Assembly: GCA_013696525.1 (NCBI GenBank)
Contig: JACCYK010000265.1
Location: 1-8,653 of the forward strand
Source: Chloroflexia bacterium
Lineage (GTDB): Bacteria > Chloroflexota > Chloroflexia > Thermomicrobiales > UBA6265
DNA length: 8,653 nt
Reading direction: 5' to 3'
The translations under genes were made by a program, and so were the position numbers. Each line of letters starts with the position of its first letter. Positions within the stretch are counted from its first letter, which is position 1. The notes below the pieces were generated by a model. That model saw only the letters and a list, made by a program, of their open reading frames with translations, ran no database searches and had not been told where the DNA came from. Below are positions 1 through 6,435 of this stretch, piece by piece.

Positions 1-1174
1 CTCCGGGCCGCTCGCCGAGCCGATCGCCGCCGCCATCGAGGCCAACGACCTGGTGGGCGTCGCCGTGCTCTCCGGCAACCGGAACTTCGAGGGCCGCATC
101 CACCCCCACGTCCGGGCCTCGTTCCTCGCCTCGCCACCGCTGGTGGTTGCCTACGCCCTGGCGGGGACCGTCGATATCAACCTGAATCGGGACCCGGTGG
201 GCTTCGACCCCAATGGCGAGCCGGTCTACTTGAAAGACCTCTGGCCCAGCCAGGCCGAGGTCAACGCGGCGATCACCGAATCGGTCGATCCCAGCATGTT
301 CCGCGAGGAGTATCGGACCGTCTTCGCCGGCGACCAGCGGTGGCAGGAGCTGCCGGTGCCCGACGGCAACCTGTATGAGTGGGATACCGGCTCGACCTAT
401 GTCCAGGAGCCGCCCTTTTTCCAGGACTTGTCCCCGGAGCCGGCGCCGGTTGCGGGCATTGCCGGGGCTCGGGTGCTGGCCCTGCTCGGTGACTCGGTCA
501 CCACCGACCATATCTCGCCCGCCGGCTCGATCGGCAAAGACAGCGCGGCGGGCCGGTATCTGATCGAGCATGGGGTCAAGCCCTACGAGTTCAACTCGTA
601 TGGGTCCCGGCGGGGCAACCATGAGGTGATGATCCGCGGCACCTTCGCCAATATCCGCTTGCGCAACCAGCTCACGCCGGACAAGGAAGGGTCGTGGACT
701 AGTTACTTCCCGACCGGCGACGAGACCTCGATCTATGACGCCTCGCTGCGCTACCAGGCGGACGGCACCCCGTTGGTCGTCATCGGCGGCAAGGAGTACG
801 GCACCGGCTCCTCGCGCGACTGGGCCGCCAAGGGGACGCTGCTGCTCGGCGTGCGGGCGGTGCTGGTGGAGAGCTTCGAGCGCATCCACCGTTCGAACCT
901 GGTCGGCATGGGCGTGCTGCCCTTGCAGTTTCTCCCCGGCGACAACGCGGCCTCACTCGGCCTGACCGGCGAAGAAACCTACGACATCTTGGGGGTCGAG
1001 ACCGTGGCGCCGAAGCAACGCCTGACGATCCGCGCGACCAATGCCGCCGGCAACGTGACCGAGTTCCAGGCCATTGCCCGGATCGACAGCCCGGTCGAGG
1101 TTGAATACTACCGGAACGGCGGTATCTTGCAGACGGTCTTGCGCCGTCTCGTGGGTGGAGCGGCGACGGCGTAG
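1..1174 (+). CDS. acnA: Aconitate hydratase, AcnA type (3' part, 5' end outside window)
   Basis: Converts citrate to isocitrate via cis-aconitate in the TCA cycle; cytosolic 4Fe-4S enzyme. The reading frame is open from base 2 and begins with SGPL, so the gene enters from the left; the codon at 53 is an internal GTG, not a start. In this family SGPL follows the C-x-x-C pair that binds the cluster (TCIGNSGPL), so the ligands lie just outside. Visible family motifs are SGNRNFEGR (codons 71-97, with substrate-binding arginines), [15 protein letters not shown] (482-526), [19 protein letters not shown] (from about 599) and, in the C-terminal swivel domain, [10 protein letters not shown] (806-835), which carries active-site Ser and Arg. 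About 390 of the roughly 900 residues usual for AcnA are present, and the C terminus looks complete, ending in TAG. No other gene shares its transcript in view; a hairpin follows 20 bp after the stop. Confidence 0.97.
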   Translation, partial: SGPLAEPIAAAIEANDLVGVAVLSGNRNFEGRIHPHVRASFLASPPLVVAYALAGTVDINLNRDPVGFDPNGEPVYLKDLWPSQAEVNAAITESVDPSMFREEYRTVFAGDQRWQELPVPDGNLYEWDTGSTYVQEPPFFQDLSPEPAPVAGIAGARVLALLGDSVTTDHISPAGSIGKDSAAGRYLIEHGVKPYEFNSYGSRRGNHEVMIRGTFANIRLRNQLTPDKEGSWTSYFPTGDETSIYDASLRYQADGTPLVVIGGKEYGTGSSRDWAAKGTLLLGVRAVLVESFERIHRSNLVGMGVLPLQFLPGDNAASLGLTGEETYDILGVETVAPKQRLTIRATNAAGNVTEFQAIARIDSPVEVEYYRNGGILQTVLRRLVGGAATA

Positions 1175-1193
1175 CTGGATGGCGCTCTTTGAA

Positions 1194-1216
1194 GGCGACC
1201 GGCGTGGCTGGTCGCC
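1194..1216 (+). terminator. Hairpin after acnA, possible terminator
   Basis: GGCGACC at 1194-1200 pairs perfectly with GGTCGCC at 1210-1216. One G-T wobble and one more G-C pair inside extend the stem to 9 bp around a 5-base loop (1203-1207). It starts 20 bp after the acnA stop. There is no T-run after it, so it is not a classical intrinsic terminator; high-GC bacteria often lack clear U-tracts, and a role in 3'-end protection or Rho-assisted ending is equally possible. Confidence 0.45.
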
Positions 1217-1220
1217 AAGC

Positions 1221-1267
1221 GCGGGATGAACCCCCGCCCTGAAATCACGAACCCGGCTGAAAGCCGG
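1221..1267. repeat. Paired short hairpins, possible interspersed repeat unit
   Basis: Two hairpins follow each other: GCGGG (1221-1225) with CCCGC (1233-1237) around a 7-base loop, and CCGGCT (1253-1258) with AGCCGG (1262-1267) around GAA. The segment joining them reads 'cctgaaatcacgaaccc'. The arrangement resembles the small palindromic intergenic repeats scattered in many high-GC genomes. Only one copy is present here, so its repeat status is inference. Confidence 0.35.
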
Positions 1268-1515
1268 CTGGACGTTGGGTCGTAGGTTGGAAGCATGTCG
1301 GCGAAATGGATACAGTCCCCACGAGGCCGTCCCGCCGGGCACTCAGCTCAGTCAGTTCGGTGTGACGCGGTCGACGAGCTTGGCTATGAAGAGGTAGCCG
1401 ACTTCTAGCCGGGTTTGTAGATTCAGCGGGAGTCAGCCCCGCGCTCGGCCACCGAACACCCTGCTCGCTATCGGAAACTCGCTTGGGCAGTTCCTCGTGG
1501 TAGCGCCGCGCCCGC

Positions 1516-1521
1516 TACACT
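1516..1521 (+). promoter_or_regulatory. Candidate -10 element upstream of the GMC gene
   Basis: TACACT matches the TAnnnT -10 pattern and lies about 55 bp ahead of the preferred start. No convincing -35 hexamer was found at the normal 16-18 bp spacing (TTCCTC at 1491-1496 gives 19 bp). It is therefore only a candidate. Confidence 0.25.
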
Positions 1522-1539
1522 CCAACCAATCGGTCGTGC

Positions 1540-1556
1540 ATGCCCGCAACGGGCAT
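1540..1556 (+). promoter_or_regulatory. Perfect 7-bp hairpin before the GMC ribosome binding site
   Basis: ATGCCCG (1540-1546) pairs with CGGGCAT (1550-1556) around a CAA loop. It contains the upstream in-frame ATG at 1540 and ends 7 bases before the GGAG at 1564-1567. In mRNA it would form a stable structure in the 5' leader. Whether it controls translation, or is only a transcript-stabilising stem, cannot be told from sequence. Confidence 0.4.
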
Positions 1557-1575
1557 CGGAGTTGGAGTCAGCCGG

Positions 1576-3114
1576 ATGCCGGATAGCCTGAGCTTGCCAC
1601 CCTACGCGGACACGGTGATCATCGGCGGCGGCACGGCGGGCGCCGTCGTGGCCGGGCTGCTCGCCGGGCAATCCGACGAGTCGATCCTGATCCTGGAGGC
1701 GGGCCCGGACTACGGCCCGGTCAATTCCGGGCGGTGGCCGGAGGTCTTCCTGGACGCTCGACTTGGCTACGACAACGCCTGGGGATATGACAGCGGCGAT
1801 ACCTATCCCGACCGGCTGGTGCCCTTTGAGCGGGCCCGGGTGATCGGCGGATGCTCGTCGCACAATGGCTGCGCCGCGATTTGGGGCAGCCGGCTCGACT
1901 ACGACAACTGGGTCGCCCTCGGCAATCCGGGCTGGAGCGCGGACGAGCTACTGCCCCTGTTTCGAGAGGCTGATCGTCGCCTCAATGTTCGGCGCTATGG
2001 GCCGGCGGAGATCACGCCGTTCCAGCAAGCCTGCCTCGATGCCGCCCACGCGATCGGCATCCCGCGGGCCGCCGACCTGAACGACTTGGATGACGATGTG
2101 GGGATCGCGCCGTCGCCGGCGAACATTCGCGACGGCACCCGCTGGAACACCGCCTTCGGCTTCCTCGATCCCGTGCGCGAGCGCCCGAACCTGCTTATTC
2201 GAGACAATGTCGTGGTGGACCGGCTGGTGGTCGCGGACGATCGCGTCACCGGCGTCGTCGCCATCGCCGCCGAGGGGCCGCAAACGATTGCTGCCGGCCG
2301 GGTGGTGCTCGCCGCGGGCACCTACGGCTCACCGCCCATCCTGCTCCGCTCTGGGATCGGTGATCCGGATCAGCTCGCGGCGCTGGGGGTCGAGCCGGTG
2401 CTGTCACTGCCGGGGGTCGGCGCCAACCTGCACGATCACTCGCAGCTCAATGTGACGTTTTCCGGGACACCGGAGCTGGTTGAGCAAATGACCGCCTTCG
2501 CCGAGCAGCAGTGGATGCCGGGCGAGCAGGACATCGCCAAGTTGCGCTCCGCGCCCTATCCGGCTGACGCACCGGGGTTCGACCTGCACATTTGGCCGGT
2601 CGGCGGCCGTGATCCTCACGATCGGGAGGCGTGGCTCTGGCTGCTCCCGGTGTCATGCATGACGCCGCGCTCGCGCGGCCGGCTGTGGCTCACCACGACC
2701 GATCCGGCGGCGTCGCCCTTGATCGATCATGGGTATCTCTCAGATCCTGAAAAGTCGGATCGGGCGGTCCTCATTGACGGTGTGCGCATCGCGCGGGAGA
2801 TGGCCAGCAAGTCGCCGTTGCGGGAGCTGCTGGGCAAGGAAATGGCGCCGGGTTCGGCAGTTGAGTCGCCAGCGGAGCTTGAACGGTGGGCGGAGGCCAA
2901 CGTGGTCCATTACTACCATCCGGTCGGCACCTGCGCCATGGGACCGGCCGGGGAGCCGACGGCCGTGGTCGATGCCAGGGGCAGCGTCCACGGCCTCACC
3001 AATGCCGTGATCGCGGACTGCTCGATCATGCCGGTCATTCCCCGCGCCAACACGAACCTGCCGGCGGTCGTCGTCGGCATGCGAGTTGCACAGTGGCTGC
3101 TGGCGAAGTCGTGA
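1576..3114 (+). CDS. GMC-family FAD-dependent oxidoreductase
   Basis: A flavoprotein alcohol/polyol dehydrogenase or oxidase of the glucose-methanol-choline family, 512 aa (family about 500-560). ATG 1576 is chosen over the in-frame ATG at 1540 because GGAG at 1564-1567 sits 8 bases ahead of it, and the ATG at 1540 lies inside a hairpin. The N-terminal Rossmann motif IIGGGTAG (residues 15-22) with ILEAG near 39-43 binds FAD. VIGGCSSHNGCAAIWG (89-104) is the first GMC signature region and AGTYGSPPILLRSGIG (247-262) the second. Near the C terminus HYYHPVGT (445-452) supplies the catalytic His448, and ANTNLP (491-496) the partner Asn. No signal peptide or membrane segment is seen, so it is probably cytosolic. 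The substrate is unknown; choline, sugars and glycols are all used in the family. The SGRW-P...LDA and GGCSSHNGC regions remind me of mycofactocin-associated GMC enzymes, but that is memory only. First gene of a five-gene same-strand run. Confidence 0.92.
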   Translation: MPDSLSLPPYADTVIIGGGTAGAVVAGLLAGQSDESILILEAGPDYGPVNSGRWPEVFLDARLGYDNAWGYDSGDTYPDRLVPFERARVIGGCSSHNGCAAIWGSRLDYDNWVALGNPGWSADELLPLFREADRRLNVRRYGPAEITPFQQACLDAAHAIGIPRAADLNDLDDDVGIAPSPANIRDGTRWNTAFGFLDPVRERPNLLIRDNVVVDRLVVADDRVTGVVAIAAEGPQTIAAGRVVLAAGTYGSPPILLRSGIGDPDQLAALGVEPVLSLPGVGANLHDHSQLNVTFSGTPELVEQMTAFAEQQWMPGEQDIAKLRSAPYPADAPGFDLHIWPVGGRDPHDREAWLWLLPVSCMTPRSRGRLWLTTTDPAASPLIDHGYLSDPEKSDRAVLIDGVRIAREMASKSPLRELLGKEMAPGSAVESPAELERWAEANVVHYYHPVGTCAMGPAGEPTAVVDARGSVHGLTNAVIADCSIMPVIPRANTNLPAVVVGMRVAQWLLAKS

Positions 3115-3129
3115 GTCGTAAGTCGTGAG
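3107..3129 (+). repeat. Tandem heptamer repeat over the GMC stop codon
   Basis: Three adjacent 7-base units, AGTCGTG, AGTCGTA and AGTCGTG, followed by AG. The first contains the TGA stop (3112-3114). The decamer AAGTCGTGAG occurs twice exactly (3106-3115 and 3120-3129). It looks like local slippage duplication at the gene end. Confidence 0.8.
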
Positions 3130-3192
3130 AAGGCCGAGCGATCCGGTGCCTTGAGTATGGCAACGGACTGGTGAAGCGAAAGGACGACGCGG

Positions 3193-3789
3193 TTGGACCA
3201 GGTGAATGATCTCAACGCGGATGGTATCTACGAGGTAGCGGCAATTGTCGGCAGTTTACGACGGGCCTCGTTCAATCGAGGTCTGTTGCGAGCCGCCATC
3301 GAGGTGCAACCGGACGGGATGCGGATTACGGAGGCGCCGATCGGCGAGCTGCCGCTCTTCAACGAGGATGTCGAGGGCGAGGGGGATCCCGTCCCGGTGC
3401 AGGAGCTAAAGGCGCGGATTCTAGCGTCCGACGCGGTCCTGTTGATCACGCCGGAATACAACCAGTCGATCTCCGGCGTGCTCAAGAACGCGATTGACTG
3501 GGCATCGCGATCATATGGTGCGGGACAAGTGCTGGCCGGCAAGCCGGTGGCGATCCTGGGCGCCTCCGCCACCCCGTATGGAACGTCCCGGGCTCAACTG
3601 GAGCTGCGGCGCATCCTGCCGTATCTCTCGATGTACCTGCTCCCCAAACCCGAGATCTATGTCGGGCCCGCCAGCCAGCATTTTGATGAGCAGAGCAACC
3701 TGACCGATGAGCAGATTCGCCAGCGACTGCGGGAGCAGCTGGCGAAACTGCTGGACTGGACCAAACTGGTGGCGTCCGGCGCGGCGTAG
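3193..3789 (+). CDS. NAD(P)H-dependent FMN / quinone reductase
   Basis: A small flavodoxin-like reductase (198 aa, family about 180-200) that uses NAD(P)H to reduce FMN-bound acceptors such as quinones, azo dyes or metal ions; relatives include ChrR and YieF. Start is TTG 3193, supported by AAAGGA at 3179-3184 with AGGA 8 bases upstream; a later GTG at 3202 is possible. Residues 20-31 (GSLRRASFNRGL) form the FMN phosphate-binding loop, TPEYNQSISGVLKNAIDW (86-103) holds the family's PEYN flavin contact, and ASATPYGTSRAQLELRR (124-140) is the third conserved block. It is a soluble protein with no membrane segment. It lies 78 bp after the GMC gene and 27 bp before the dehydrogenase gene, so it is probably co-transcribed, perhaps recycling flavin or removing quinones made by oxidation. 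Its stop codon lies in the loop of a strong hairpin. Confidence 0.92.
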   Translation: MDQVNDLNADGIYEVAAIVGSLRRASFNRGLLRAAIEVQPDGMRITEAPIGELPLFNEDVEGEGDPVPVQELKARILASDAVLLITPEYNQSISGVLKNAIDWASRSYGAGQVLAGKPVAILGASATPYGTSRAQLELRRILPYLSMYLLPKPEIYVGPASQHFDEQSNLTDEQIRQRLREQLAKLLDWTKLVASGAA

Positions 3790-3799
3790 GCCGCGCTGG
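3776..3799 (+). promoter_or_regulatory. 10-bp GC hairpin enclosing a stop codon
   Basis: CCGGCGCGGC (3776-3785) pairs with GCCGCGCTGG (3790-3799) through 10 bp, with one G-T wobble. The 4-base loop GTAG contains the TAG stop of the FMN reductase. There is no T-tract, and the ribosome binding site of the next gene begins 7 bases downstream. It could lower read-through, protect the upstream mRNA, or influence re-initiation at the next gene. Confidence 0.5.
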
Positions 3800-3816
3800 T
3801 TCGGACAAGGGACGGC

Positions 3817-4818
3817 ATGACCACGATTGGGTTTGGCATCGTCGGCCTTGGCCGCATTGGCTGGCTGCATGCCGAGCATATCGCCGGCGCGGTTCCCGGC
3901 GCCCGGCTCGTGGCGGCGGCGGTGGATGAGGCGCAACGCCGGGAGCTGGAAGCGAGCGGCCGGGCGCCCTGCCCGCTGGTGGCGGATGTCGCCGACCTCG
4001 TCGCCCGGCCCGACGTCGAGGCGGTCATCGTGGCCTCGCCGTCGAGCCTGCATCACGACCATATCATCGAGGTCGCCAGGGCCGGCAAGCCAGTCTTTGC
4101 CGAAAAACCGATCGCGGACTCAGTCGAGGCCGCTAGGGCGGTCGTCGCGGCGGTGGAGCGGAGCGGCGTTCCGTTTCAGATTGGCTTCCAACGCCGGTAT
4201 GACCCGGGCTACGTTCGAGCCCGCGAGCTGATTGCGGCGGGGGCGATCGGTGAGGTGGAGATGTTTCGTGGGATCACCTGCGATCGCATTCCGCCGGTTG
4301 ACTTTTTGCGGACGAGCGGCGGCTTGTTCTGGGATCTCGCGATCCACGACTTTGATGCCACCCGCTTCCTGACCGGGGACGAGATCGAGGCGGTGCATGC
4401 GACCGGGGCGATCAAGGTCGAGCCGCGGCTGGCCGAGTTTGATGATATCGACCACGGCATCGTCACGCTCAGATTTCAGTCCGGGGCGCTGGGTGTAGTT
4501 CAGGCGTGTTGGCGAGCGCCAGCCGGTTACGATATCCGGGCCGAGGTGCATGGCTCGCGCGGCAAAGTGGTAGCCGAGGTGGACGAGAAGTTCCCGGCCC
4601 GGCTCTATGACGAGCGTGGGCTGGTGGCGGCGCGGCACGACCAGTTCACTGAACGGTTTCGTGAAGCCTATCGTGACGAGCTGCAAGGCTTCGTCGCCGC
4701 CCTCCGCCGTGGTTCAGCCCCAACCCCGAATCTCACCGATGCCCTGCGAGCGGTGGAAATCGCGGACGCCGCGACCCGAAGCCGGCGGCAGGGCGGGTGG
4801 GTGACGGTCGGCCAGTGA
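3817..4818 (+). CDS. Gfo/Idh/MocA oxidoreductase, inositol 2-dehydrogenase-like
   Basis: A soluble NAD(P)-dependent dehydrogenase of cyclic polyols or sugars, 333 aa (family about 330-350). ATG 3817 follows AAGGGA at 3807-3812. The N-terminal Rossmann fold has GLGRIG (residues 10-15), and an acidic residue at the end of the second strand (Asp37) suggests NAD. EKP at 96-98 gives Lys97. GGLFWDLAIHDFD (168-180) gives Asp173 and His177. These line up almost exactly with Lys97, Asp172 and His176 reported for Bacillus subtilis IolG. QIGFQRRYDPGY (121-132) is also typical of myo-inositol dehydrogenases. The family has many substrates (myo- and scyllo-inositol, glucose, galactose and others), and no other iol genes are in view, so I leave the gene symbol blank. 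It lies between the FMN reductase (27 bp) and the aldehyde dehydrogenase (82 bp) on the same strand. Confidence 0.9.
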   Translation: MTTIGFGIVGLGRIGWLHAEHIAGAVPGARLVAAAVDEAQRRELEASGRAPCPLVADVADLVARPDVEAVIVASPSSLHHDHIIEVARAGKPVFAEKPIADSVEAARAVVAAVERSGVPFQIGFQRRYDPGYVRARELIAAGAIGEVEMFRGITCDRIPPVDFLRTSGGLFWDLAIHDFDATRFLTGDEIEAVHATGAIKVEPRLAEFDDIDHGIVTLRFQSGALGVVQACWRAPAGYDIRAEVHGSRGKVVAEVDEKFPARLYDERGLVAARHDQFTERFREAYRDELQGFVAALRRGSAPTPNLTDALRAVEIADAATRSRRQGGWVTVGQ

Positions 4819-4833
4819 ACCGGGCGGACGGGG

Positions 4834-4839
4834 TAGAAT
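4834..4839 (+). promoter_or_regulatory. Candidate -10 element before the aldehyde dehydrogenase
   Basis: TAGAAT, close to the TATAAT consensus, lies in the 82-bp gap. The expected start of transcription near 4846 would leave a leader of about 55 bases before GTG 4901. No -35 hexamer is recognisable at 16-18 bp. If real, it gives this gene its own promoter inside the run. Confidence 0.3.
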
Positions 4840-4900
4840 GCGCCACGGTATTCGCCCACGGACCGCGTTGTCATACGCGGCCAGGAGGGAGCAACGGCGG

Positions 4901-6376
4901 GTGGCACACGCAACGTCAGCACGCACGTATGGGAACTACATCGGCGGCGAGTGGCGCCCCGCCGCCACCGGCGAAACGTTTGACGACCGGAACCCGGCAA
5001 ACCGGGCCGAGGTGATCGCGACCTTCGCGGCCTCCGGGGCGGACGAGGCGGAGGCCGCGATCACCGCCGCCGCCGAAGCGGCCGCCGGCTGGCGCCGGAC
5101 GTCGCCGATCGCCCGCGCCAACATCCTCTACAAGGCGTCGAACATCCTCGAAGCGCGGGTTGGCGATGTCGGCCGGGATCTCACCCGCGAGGAAGGGAAG
5201 ACCCTCAAAGAGGGCATCGGCGAGACCGGCCGCGCCGTCCAAATCCTGCGCTACTTCGCGGGCGAGGCCCAGCAACCGACGGGCGAGCATTACCCCTCGG
5301 CCAGCATCACGACGCTGCTCTACACAATGGATGAGCCGCTGGGCGTGGTCGGGATCATCACGCCGTGGAACTTCCCGATCGCGATCCCAGCTTGGAAGAT
5401 CGCCCCGGCGTTGGCGTTCGGCAACACCGTGGTGCTCAAGCCCGCGAGCCAGTCGCCGCTGTCGGCCTTCCATTTTGTCGAGGCGTTGATTGAAGCCGGG
5501 TTGCCGGCCGGCGTCCTGAATGTCGTTACCGGCGGCGGCGCGGCGGTGGGGACGCGCCTCGTCGAGGATGAGCGGGTGGTCGGCATCAGCTTCACCGGGT
5601 CCAGCCAGGTCGGCGCCGGGCTGCGCCAAATTGCCGCCGCCCGTGGCGCGAAGATCCAGCTTGAGCTGGGCGGCAAGAACCCGGCGATCGTGCTGGCCGA
5701 CGCCGACATCGACCAGGCGCTGCAACACATCGTCAACGGCGCCATGATGAGCAGCGGCCAGAAATGTACCGCCACCTCCCGCGCCATCGTTGAACGCTCG
5801 TTGTCCGAGCGATTCACCGACCTGTTGTCGAGCAAGATCGCGTCGTTGCGTGTCGGCGATCCACTTGGTAGCGACACCCAAATCGGCCCGCTGATCGATG
5901 ACGAGGCGGCGGACCGCGTCGCCGCCGAGGTTAAATCGGCCAAGGACGACGGCTCCGATCTGCTGGTGGGCGGCGGCCGGTTGACGGACAATGGCCGCGG
6001 CGACGGGGCGTTCGTCGCTCCGGCGCTTTTTGCCGGGGTCGATCCCGATTCCCGCCTCGGCCAGGAAGAGTTGTTCGGTCCGGTGCTCGGGGTGATCCCG
6101 GTCGATTCGGTCGATGAGGCGATCGCGGTCGCGAACCGGGTCCGGTACGGGCTCTCGGCGTCGCTCTTCACCCGGGATTTGGGGAAGGCGCTGCACTTCG
6201 TGCAGGGGATCCAGGCCGGGATTGTCCACGTCAATAGCGAGACGGCGGGGGCGGAGCCGCAAGTGCCGTTTGGCGGGATGAAGGGCTCCTCGTCCTACTC
6301 ACGCGAGCAGGGGAAGGCGGCTCGCGATTTCTACACGCAGATCAAGACGGTCTACATCGACCCGCCGGCGTCATAA
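4901..6376 (+). CDS. Aldehyde dehydrogenase, 2-oxoglutarate-semialdehyde-dehydrogenase-like
   Basis: An NAD(P)+-dependent oxidation of an aldehyde to an acid; 491 aa, normal for the family. The frame is open from ATG 4838, but GTG 4901 is preferred: AGGAGG at 4883-4888 lies 12 bases before it, and the 21 extra residues are basic and not family-like. Numbered from GTG: oxyanion Asn157 (TPWNFP, 154-159), cofactor Lys180 (LKPAS), FTGSSQVG (231-238), general base Glu255 in LELGGK, nucleophile Cys289 in SGQKCTATSR (285-294), and ribose-binding Glu390 in EELFGP. The KCTATSR form and the C-terminal AGAEPQVPFGGMKGSSSYSR (449-468) resemble 2,5-dioxovalerate (2-oxoglutarate semialdehyde) dehydrogenases of the YcbD/GucD group, which end the glucarate, pentose or hydroxyproline routes. 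Close relatives act on succinate semialdehyde or other aldehydes, so the substrate is tentative while the family is certain. It probably acts after the upstream dehydrogenases. Confidence 0.93.
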   Translation: MAHATSARTYGNYIGGEWRPAATGETFDDRNPANRAEVIATFAASGADEAEAAITAAAEAAAGWRRTSPIARANILYKASNILEARVGDVGRDLTREEGKTLKEGIGETGRAVQILRYFAGEAQQPTGEHYPSASITTLLYTMDEPLGVVGIITPWNFPIAIPAWKIAPALAFGNTVVLKPASQSPLSAFHFVEALIEAGLPAGVLNVVTGGGAAVGTRLVEDERVVGISFTGSSQVGAGLRQIAAARGAKIQLELGGKNPAIVLADADIDQALQHIVNGAMMSSGQKCTATSRAIVERSLSERFTDLLSSKIASLRVGDPLGSDTQIGPLIDDEAADRVAAEVKSAKDDGSDLLVGGGRLTDNGRGDGAFVAPALFAGVDPDSRLGQEELFGPVLGVIPVDSVDEAIAVANRVRYGLSASLFTRDLGKALHFVQGIQAGIVHVNSETAGAEPQVPFGGMKGSSSYSREQGKAARDFYTQIKTVYIDPPAS

Positions 6377-6412
6377 GCGCGGCGGATGGAAGGTCGCGCC
6401 GTAGATGAGGGA

Positions 6413-6418
6413 TACAAT
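6413..6418 (+). promoter_or_regulatory. Candidate -10 element before osmC
   Basis: TACAAT matches the -10 pattern in the 59-bp gap after the aldehyde dehydrogenase. Transcription would start near 6425, right at the ribosome binding site, giving an almost leaderless mRNA. No -35 is visible, so it may be coincidental. Confidence 0.25.
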
Positions 6419-6435
6419 CCCTGAAGGAGATGAAG

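Larger units (their letters stand above)
1175..1575. other. Non-coding gap between acnA and the GMC gene
   Basis: No credible gene was seen on either strand. The first 95 bases hold three successive hairpins (1194-1216, 1221-1237, 1253-1267), listed separately. The middle (about 1290-1480) has only a weak 5-bp stem at 1426-1442. Short open frames here, such as a 19-codon one from about 1306, lack ribosome binding sites and homology that I recognise. The end holds a -10-like hexamer, a hairpin and the ribosome binding site of the next gene. Several tRNA-like words were checked, but no T-arm or cloverleaf was found. Confidence 0.7.

Noticed and set aside
53..1174. A complete gene starting at 53
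   Set aside because: The codon is GTG inside aconitase sequence; family motif SGPL and matching residues continue upstream to base 2, so the gene is cut by the window edge.
953..1342. Minus-strand open frame of 129 codons across the acnA end and the gap
   Set aside because: It is partly antisense to acnA with low-complexity, Arg-rich content and no ribosome binding site or known motif; an antisense shadow.
1306..1365. 19-codon small open frame in the gap
   Set aside because: No ribosome binding site, no conserved features, and length expected by chance.
1340..1445. Possible tRNA-like segment ('actcagctcagtcagttcgg')
   Set aside because: It recalls a D-arm, but there is no acceptor stem pairing, anticodon arm or GTTCGA-type T-arm at the proper distance.
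4916..6262. Long minus-strand open frame of 448 codons opposite the aldehyde dehydrogenase
   Set aside because: It lies wholly antisense to a gene with all catalytic residues intact. Composition is Arg/Asp/Gly rich as expected from reversed GC-rich codons, and no family motif is visible.
6362..6385. Stem CCGCCG/CGGCGG across the aldehyde dehydrogenase stop as terminator
   Set aside because: Only 6 bp with a 12-base loop, trinucleotide-like sequence common in high-GC DNA, and no T-run.
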